Assembly: GCA_934090795.1 (NCBI GenBank)
Contig: CAKOJQ010000014.1
Coordinates: forward strand, 1-26,674
Source of the DNA: an uncultured Bacilli bacterium
GTDB lineage: Bacteria > Bacillota_I > Bacilli_A > RF39 > UBA660
Direction: 5' to 3'
DNA length: 26,674 nt
In this document: one piece after another, positions 23,570 through 26,674 of the stretch
Position numbering within the stretch: position 1 is the stretch's first letter
Layout of the letters: each line of letters opens with the position of its first letter
Program-made: the position numbers and the translations under genes
The notes under the pieces: model-generated
What the model was told of the DNA's origin: nothing
The model's input: the letters and a program-made list of their open reading frames with translations, nothing else
Database searches by the model: none

Positions 23570-23916
23570 TCGAAGGGAGTTGAACCCTTGTCCAAGATAC
23601 TTTCATATTATAATCTACAAGTTTAGATGATTTGTTGTTTCATTAATGGTAAGAAATCATCAAAATATCATTAACTAAGCTTATATGATTCGTTTAATAA
23701 ACTAAGCAATTTATTAAATATAATCTACTATTATGAACCAGCGTTAAAACTCTGTAGATTTAGTTCTAGGCCAGTGCTTGCGAGCCTTAAATTAGGCAAA
23801 TGCTAAAGCAGTATTATAATTTGTATTGTCAGTTATTTTAACTGTTTTGTTATTTAGGTTTAACTACCACTGCATATAATATAAAACTATACCCTGTCGA
23901 AACCATAAACGACCCC
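23562..23916 (-). ncRNA. ssrA: tmRNA
   Basis: The 355-nt RNA rescues ribosomes stalled on non-stop mRNA and adds a degradation tag. The 5' end GGGGTCGTTTATGGTTTCG pairs with the 3' CGACTCC to form a 7-bp acceptor stem with one G-U pair, followed by ACCA. The T arm GGGTTCAACTCCC is clear. The tag frame ends ...NYNTALAFA with TAA at 23794-23792. I cannot fix the resume codon with certainty. The C-terminal AFA instead of ALAA recalls mollicute tags. The 3' end is the proposed attachment site of the satellite. Confidence 0.95.
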
Positions 23917-23949
23917 ATGCGTAGATATTAACATAATTTTTAAATTATA

Positions 23950-24240
23950 TCAATCATCCACTTTAATAATTACTTCATTTTCTTTTGAATATCCATATTT
24001 TTCTCTGGCATATTTGGCAACGTAATCTGGTTCTTGCATTTTTGTAATTTCGTTATTAAGCTCATCTTCTTCTTTTAATAATTTTTCATATTTAGCTTCT
24101 AAAACTTTTTGTTCTTCCTTGTTGGCTAAGATTTGATTCCAGTAATGATATATAAATACGCCTAAATAAGAAATTATTATAGATATAACTAGAGTTCCTA
24201 ATAAAATTCTTCTTTTATCTTTTTTAGTTTTCTTTACCAT
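23950..24240 (-). CDS. divIC: septum formation initiator DivIC/FtsB-like
   Basis: This 96-residue bitopic division protein has a basic cytoplasmic N-terminus, one membrane helix (~12-34) and a coiled coil (~38-70, EEQKVLEAKYEKLLKEEDEL). It ends with the conserved DPDYVAKYAREKYG-like motif (here EPDYVAKYAREKYG). DivIC works with FtsL and DivIB at the septum. Its place after yabP and yabQ matches Bacillus subtilis. Confidence 0.9.
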   Translation of the reverse strand: MVKKTKKDKRRILLGTLVISIIISYLGVFIYHYWNQILANKEEQKVLEAKYEKLLKEEDELNNEITKMQEPDYVAKYAREKYGYSKENEVIIKVDD

Positions 24241-24289
24241 AATATACCTTTCTATTCGTAATATATTATAGCAAAAATTTTAAAGGATG

Positions 24290-24538
24290 TTATACATGTT
24301 TTTTTAATTTGACATTTTTTGTTGTAACTTTACACAATATATATCCTAGAACTAGTGATATTTTTAATAAGATAGATATGTTACCATTATAAATTTTATA
24401 TAAAATAAATACATATAGTAATGTTGCTATGATGGTGTATATGCTAAAAAGGATAAGATTTTTCTTAAATAAGTTCGAGGTTAAGGAGTATAAAAAGCCA
24501 TATAAAATAGATAATAAAACTAATAGAAACTGAATCAT
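24290..24538 (-). CDS. yabQ: YabQ-like spore membrane protein
   Basis: This 82-residue protein has three hydrophobic helices (~3-20, ~27-46, ~54-70) and a basic tail. Sequence similarity to B. subtilis YabQ is weak by eye and it is much shorter. The call relies on the position between yabP and divIC, on the ATGA overlap with yabP, and on the membrane topology. YabQ is needed for the spore cortex. Confidence 0.65.
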   Translation of the reverse strand: MIQFLLVLLSILYGFLYSLTSNLFKKNLILFSIYTIIATLLYVFILYKIYNGNISILLKISLVLGYILCKVTTKNVKLKKHV

Positions 24539-24816
24539 TTAAATAATTTCATTAGGAAACTATTTTCTTTTGATGCTGCATCGGTGTAATAAAAGCTGTT
24601 AATTAGACCTTTTATTGAGACATTTCCTTCAACTGTGTCTAGTTTTATCATTTCAAGATTTTCTCCTTTAATGATGATTCCTCCCATTACTGAGTCAAGA
24701 CTAAATTCCTTATCATCAAAATTGTTAATTTTTTTTATACCACTAATGATAATATTCTTACGATCACTTAGTTTAATAATATGTGATAAGTTAGGTACTT
24801 CAATCATTTTTTCCAT
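24535..24816 (-). CDS. yabP: spore cortex protein YabP
   Basis: This 93-residue protein shows the YabP/YqfC pattern: VPNLSHIIKLSDRKNIIISG (6-25), the VMGGIIIKGENLEM core and the VEGNVSIKGLI segment. YabP is a sigma-E-dependent mother-cell protein needed for spore cortex assembly. The ATG at 24816 has GGAGG 6 nt upstream. The upstream in-frame start is rejected because it lies before the predicted transcription start. It overlaps yabQ by 4 nt. Confidence 0.9.
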   Translation of the reverse strand: MEKMIEVPNLSHIIKLSDRKNIIISGIKKINNFDDKEFSLDSVMGGIIIKGENLEMIKLDTVEGNVSIKGLINSFYYTDAASKENSFLMKLFK

Positions 24817-24833
24817 AGATATCCTCCACTTTA

Positions 24834-24862
24834 AATATATGATGAGGATATGAAAAAAATTC
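24834..24862 (-). promoter_or_regulatory. sigma-E-type promoter of yabPQ-divIC
   Basis: On the minus strand GAATTTT (24862-24856), a 14-bp spacer and CATATATT (24841-24834) match the sigma-E consensus at six of seven and seven of eight positions. yabP is a known sigma-E target in B. subtilis. The -35 overlaps the spoVG terminator. Confidence 0.6.
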
Positions 24863-24879
24863 ACTATGGAAGTGAATTT
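24853..24879 (-). terminator. terminator of spoVG
   Basis: On the minus strand AAATTCACT and AGTGAATTT form a 9-bp stem with a 5-nt loop followed by Ts, 2 nt after the spoVG stop. Confidence 0.75.
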
Positions 24880-24880
24880 A

Positions 24881-25135
24881 TTAAGCTGTTTTATATGCTT
24901 CTAAAATAGCGTCTTCAAATTGTTTACGTACTTCAGGATTAATTGGATGAGCAATATCTTTGTAACCGCCAGTGCTAGTTTTTCTACTAGGCATAGCAAT
25001 AAATAAACCATTATCTCCTTCTATGATTCTAATATCATGTACAGCGAATGCATCATCTAATAGTACAGATGCTATACCTTTCATACGAGAACCGTCTTTT
25101 TCAATTTTACGAACGTTTACAGATGTAATCTTCAT
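24881..25135 (-). CDS. spoVG: SpoVG RNA-binding regulator
   Basis: This 84-residue protein is a small RNA/DNA-binding regulator that affects septation and sporulation. Conserved features are ITSVNVRKI, KGIASVLLDDAFAVHDIRII, FIAMPSRK and DIAHPINPEVR. The length is normal. The ATG at 25135 follows AAGGAGTGA. Ten extra upstream codons are discarded. Confidence 0.95.
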   Translation of the reverse strand: MKITSVNVRKIEKDGSRMKGIASVLLDDAFAVHDIRIIEGDNGLFIAMPSRKTSTGGYKDIAHPINPEVRKQFEDAILEAYKTA

Positions 25136-25151
25136 AACATTCACTCCTTTC

Positions 25152-25205
25152 AAGATTGTCTTCAATCTTTAATTTAATTTTATGCTATGATTTAAAAAAA
25201 AGCAA
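25152..25205 (-). promoter_or_regulatory. spoVG promoter and leader hairpin
   Basis: On the minus strand TTGCTT (25205-25200), 17 bp and TAAAAT (25182-25177). The leader contains AAGATTG-AAGA-CAATCTT (25169-25152), a 7-bp hairpin ending 1 nt before GAAAGGAG, which could modulate ribosome access. Confidence 0.55.
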
Positions 25206-25211
25206 TAGATT

Positions 25212-25421
25212 TTACATAAAAGTGACTTGAATATCTTTACTTAGAATATCAGAATATGAATAACTTTTTTTACTACTACCATTACTTACTAGGAAAACGT
25301 GTGAATAAATTTCCGATACATAACCATAGAAGACATCTGTCTTGTTACGATTTTCTTTAGACACTACTTTTACTTCTCTGTTTAAATGATTTTTAATGTC
25401 ATTTTTTATTGCATCAATCAT
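25212..25421 (-). CDS. veg: Veg protein
   Basis: This 69-residue protein matches Veg (DUF1021), a small conserved Bacillota protein linked to biofilm regulation and spore outgrowth. Characteristic parts are IKNDIKNHLNREVKV and GYVSEIYSHVFLV. It is shorter at the C-terminus than the ~86-residue B. subtilis protein. It overlaps yabG by 4 nt. Confidence 0.85.
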   Translation of the reverse strand: MIDAIKNDIKNHLNREVKVVSKENRNKTDVFYGYVSEIYSHVFLVSNGSSKKSYSYSDILSKDIQVTFM

Positions 25422-26188
25422 CTTGGATACCCCACATACATAAGTCCATTTCCCATTAAGCCTCCCATTCCATTTGAACCATATTTGGTTTTGTTTAATA
25501 AACTTATTAAATCTATTGGTTTAGATTTATCGGTTAATGCGATTGTGGTTGCAATTATAGCAGGATCAAGAGCGTGAATATTTACTCTTTTAGGGCTTGA
25601 TGCGAAGTCGGCACCACTTTTAATTAAAGCCTCATAATTACTTTGACAAGCACCAGCTATAATTACTAATTTATCATGATTTTTTTCATAGTTTCTCGCT
25701 TTGGAAACAGCTTCACAAAAATATTTGGAGTTACGATAGTTATCGAGATTGTTTTTATCATTTTTCTTGGAAAAGTAGGAATCGTGGCCGGTAATTATTA
25801 CAATATCAGGATTGTATTCTTTTAAAAATTTAATAATTTTGTTTGGTAATTCTTCTTCGGATACTAATTTTCCGATGGCTTGTAATTTATTTCGCTTGTA
25901 GTAATTTAGACATTTATTAATATAACTTTCATCAGAATCAAGGTGTAAAAGTTTAGCAGGTAAATAAAAAAATGAATCACGATCTAAATGTTCTTCTTCA
26001 ATACTATCGGCAAAGTCATCAATATCTTGTTTATCGTAAATTTTTAAATCATCTAATTTACTGTCGGCGTATAATCTGATATTAGTTCCTTTTAAGTAAG
26101 CGATACTATCTGAGATGTTTATGATTTTAAAGACTATGTCATTATTATAACTATTACGAGTAACTAAATCACCTATTTTAAAATTCAT
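25418..26188 (-). CDS. yabG: sporulation-specific protease YabG
   Basis: This 256-residue protein matches YabG, the cysteine-type protease that trims spore coat proteins in the mother cell. It has an N-terminal small beta-barrel (GDLVTRNSYNNDIVFKI), a lost-looking linker, DIVIITGHDSYF (~130-141), YFCEAVSKAR, the conserved IIAGACQSNYEALI with Cys, and the C-terminal PKRVNIHALDPAIIA and GMGGLM segments. The order yabG-veg-spoVG follows B. subtilis. I see no convincing sigma-K promoter upstream. Confidence 0.93.
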   Translation of the reverse strand: MNFKIGDLVTRNSYNNDIVFKIINISDSIAYLKGTNIRLYADSKLDDLKIYDKQDIDDFADSIEEEHLDRDSFFYLPAKLLHLDSDESYINKCLNYYKRNKLQAIGKLVSEEELPNKIIKFLKEYNPDIVIITGHDSYFSKKNDKNNLDNYRNSKYFCEAVSKARNYEKNHDKLVIIAGACQSNYEALIKSGADFASSPKRVNIHALDPAIIATTIALTDKSKPIDLISLLNKTKYGSNGMGGLMGNGLMYVGYPR

Positions 26189-26233
26189 GATATCACCAAT
26201 TAAATATATGTATGAAATTAATATTTTAGAATT

Positions 26234-26578
26234 TTAGAGATTAAAGCTAAATGTATCACCTTTGTTAAGATAAAGCCATCTTGATTTAGTTACTGTTAAA
26301 ACTTTGGTATCTAAGTTAAATTTGAAGTAAATGTTATGGTTATTGGGATCTAAGGCTTTAATGTATATAATGTTGTTTTTCTTTTTAATAATTGTTCCGG
26401 TAAAGGTGGTTAAGCGATAAATAGAAATAAAGACTTCGTTTTTGTTTGGAGTATGTTTTATTTCAATATAACTGCTGTCAATATTTTGATATTTTAAATA
26501 ATATGTTGATAAGTTTTGGTTTATTAACATTTTAGTTTGATAATCGTTTATTAAAGATTTAATAACAATTAAAAACAT
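26234..26578 (-). CDS. hypothetical protein, 5' end uncertain
   Basis: I recognise no family in this 114-residue protein. It has a short hydrophobic start (MFLIVIKSLI) and then a beta-rich region (residues 35-114) ending with WLYLNKGDTFSFNL. No SD precedes the ATG at 26578. The frame stays open upstream (codons for HIILTII) to a stop inside the 75-bp element. The hydrophobic segment may be the tail of a longer N-terminal membrane helix whose start was lost when the repeat arrived. Confidence 0.55.
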   Translation of the reverse strand: MFLIVIKSLINDYQTKMLINQNLSTYYLKYQNIDSSYIEIKHTPNKNEVFISIYRLTTFTGTIIKKKNNIIYIKALDPNNHNIYFKFNLDTKVLTVTKSRWLYLNKGDTFSFNL

Positions 26579-26598
26579 AATAATTGTTAAGATAATAT

Positions 26599-26673
26599 GG
26601 CTCTAGAATTTCTAGTGGGGAGTTATTTTTAACTTTTTCCTCTATTTAAAAGGTCTAGAGCCTTATTTTTTTG
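26599..26673 (+). repeat. 75-bp hairpin element, right copy
   Basis: Identical to the reverse complement of 3-77. Here the U-tract points out of the window on the plus strand, opposite to the adjacent gene, so it does not act as that gene's terminator. It stands ~20 bp upstream of the gene at 26578. Confidence 0.8.
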
Positions 26674-26674
26674 A

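Noticed and set aside
26189..26233. sigma-K or sigma-E promoter for yabG
   Set aside because: CATACATA and CATATATT occur, but no -35 element is found at the proper spacing for sigma-E, and the CATAnnnTA pattern of sigma-K is not met.
1..26674. Alternative genetic code with TGA as tryptophan
   Set aside because: TGA ends well-defined frames such as LysR (13780-13782) and yabP, and Trp is encoded by TGG throughout conserved proteins.

Overview
The window is AT-rich, densely coded DNA from a low-GC Bacillota. Several conserved loci suggest class Bacilli: yabG-veg-spoVG-yabP-yabQ-divIC, BipA/TypA, a YfhO-type membrane protein, a DgkB/YegS-type lipid kinase and two good sigma-E-type promoters. 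The sporulation genes point to an endospore former or a recent descendant of one. The tmRNA proteolysis tag ends in ...ALAFA, which recalls mollicute tags, so an Erysipelotrichales/RF39/Mycoplasmatota-type lineage is my best guess, not a demonstrated placement. TGA behaves as a stop codon.

Layout. (1) 1-6842: rubrerythrin, a small gene with a near-perfect sigma-E-type promoter, BipA, YfhO, lipid kinase and tRNA-Cys. (2) 6843-11340: a minus-strand operon of envelope-type proteins (tandem thioredoxin fold, PH-like, membrane-anchored propeller-like, LysM, multi-pass membrane). (3) 11341-15036: a decayed AAA ATPase, a PHP phosphoesterase divergent from a LysR regulator, a putative small structured RNA and a DUF3644 gene. 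(4) 15037-23561: an integrated mobile element of about 8.5 kb. (5) 23562-26578: ssrA (tmRNA) and a shortened yabG-to-divIC sporulation locus. (6) Both ends of the window carry the same 75-bp hairpin element in opposite orientation. This probably explains why the contig stops at those points.

The element is the main discovery. It carries a large serine recombinase, a DUF6076 protein, a small HTH protein, an NrS-1-type primase-polymerase fused to an AAA_25 helicase, an iteron cluster resembling an origin, a phage small terminase subunit, an XRE repressor with a divergent promoter, three cargo genes of unknown function, and a Ser/Thr kinase with an AbiJ-NTD-like N-terminus. It has no capsid, tail or large terminase genes. 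That is the architecture of a phage satellite (PICI-like), here using a serine recombinase.

The boundaries can be reconstructed. A 9-bp identity (CTCCACCAT on the minus strand) occurs at the 3' end of ssrA (23561-23569) and inside the 3' end of the recombinase ORF (15037-15045). Joining across it restores two things at once. The ssrA gene regains a strong terminator 17 nt after its CCA. The recombinase regains a 26-codon native C-terminus with its own stop codon and terminator. In the integrated state the host ssrA terminator lies inside the recombinase ORF upstream of any stop codon. The recombinase mRNA is therefore predicted to be non-stop and a target of the tmRNA encoded at the integration site. 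This would be an integration-dependent off switch. It is inferred from sequence only.
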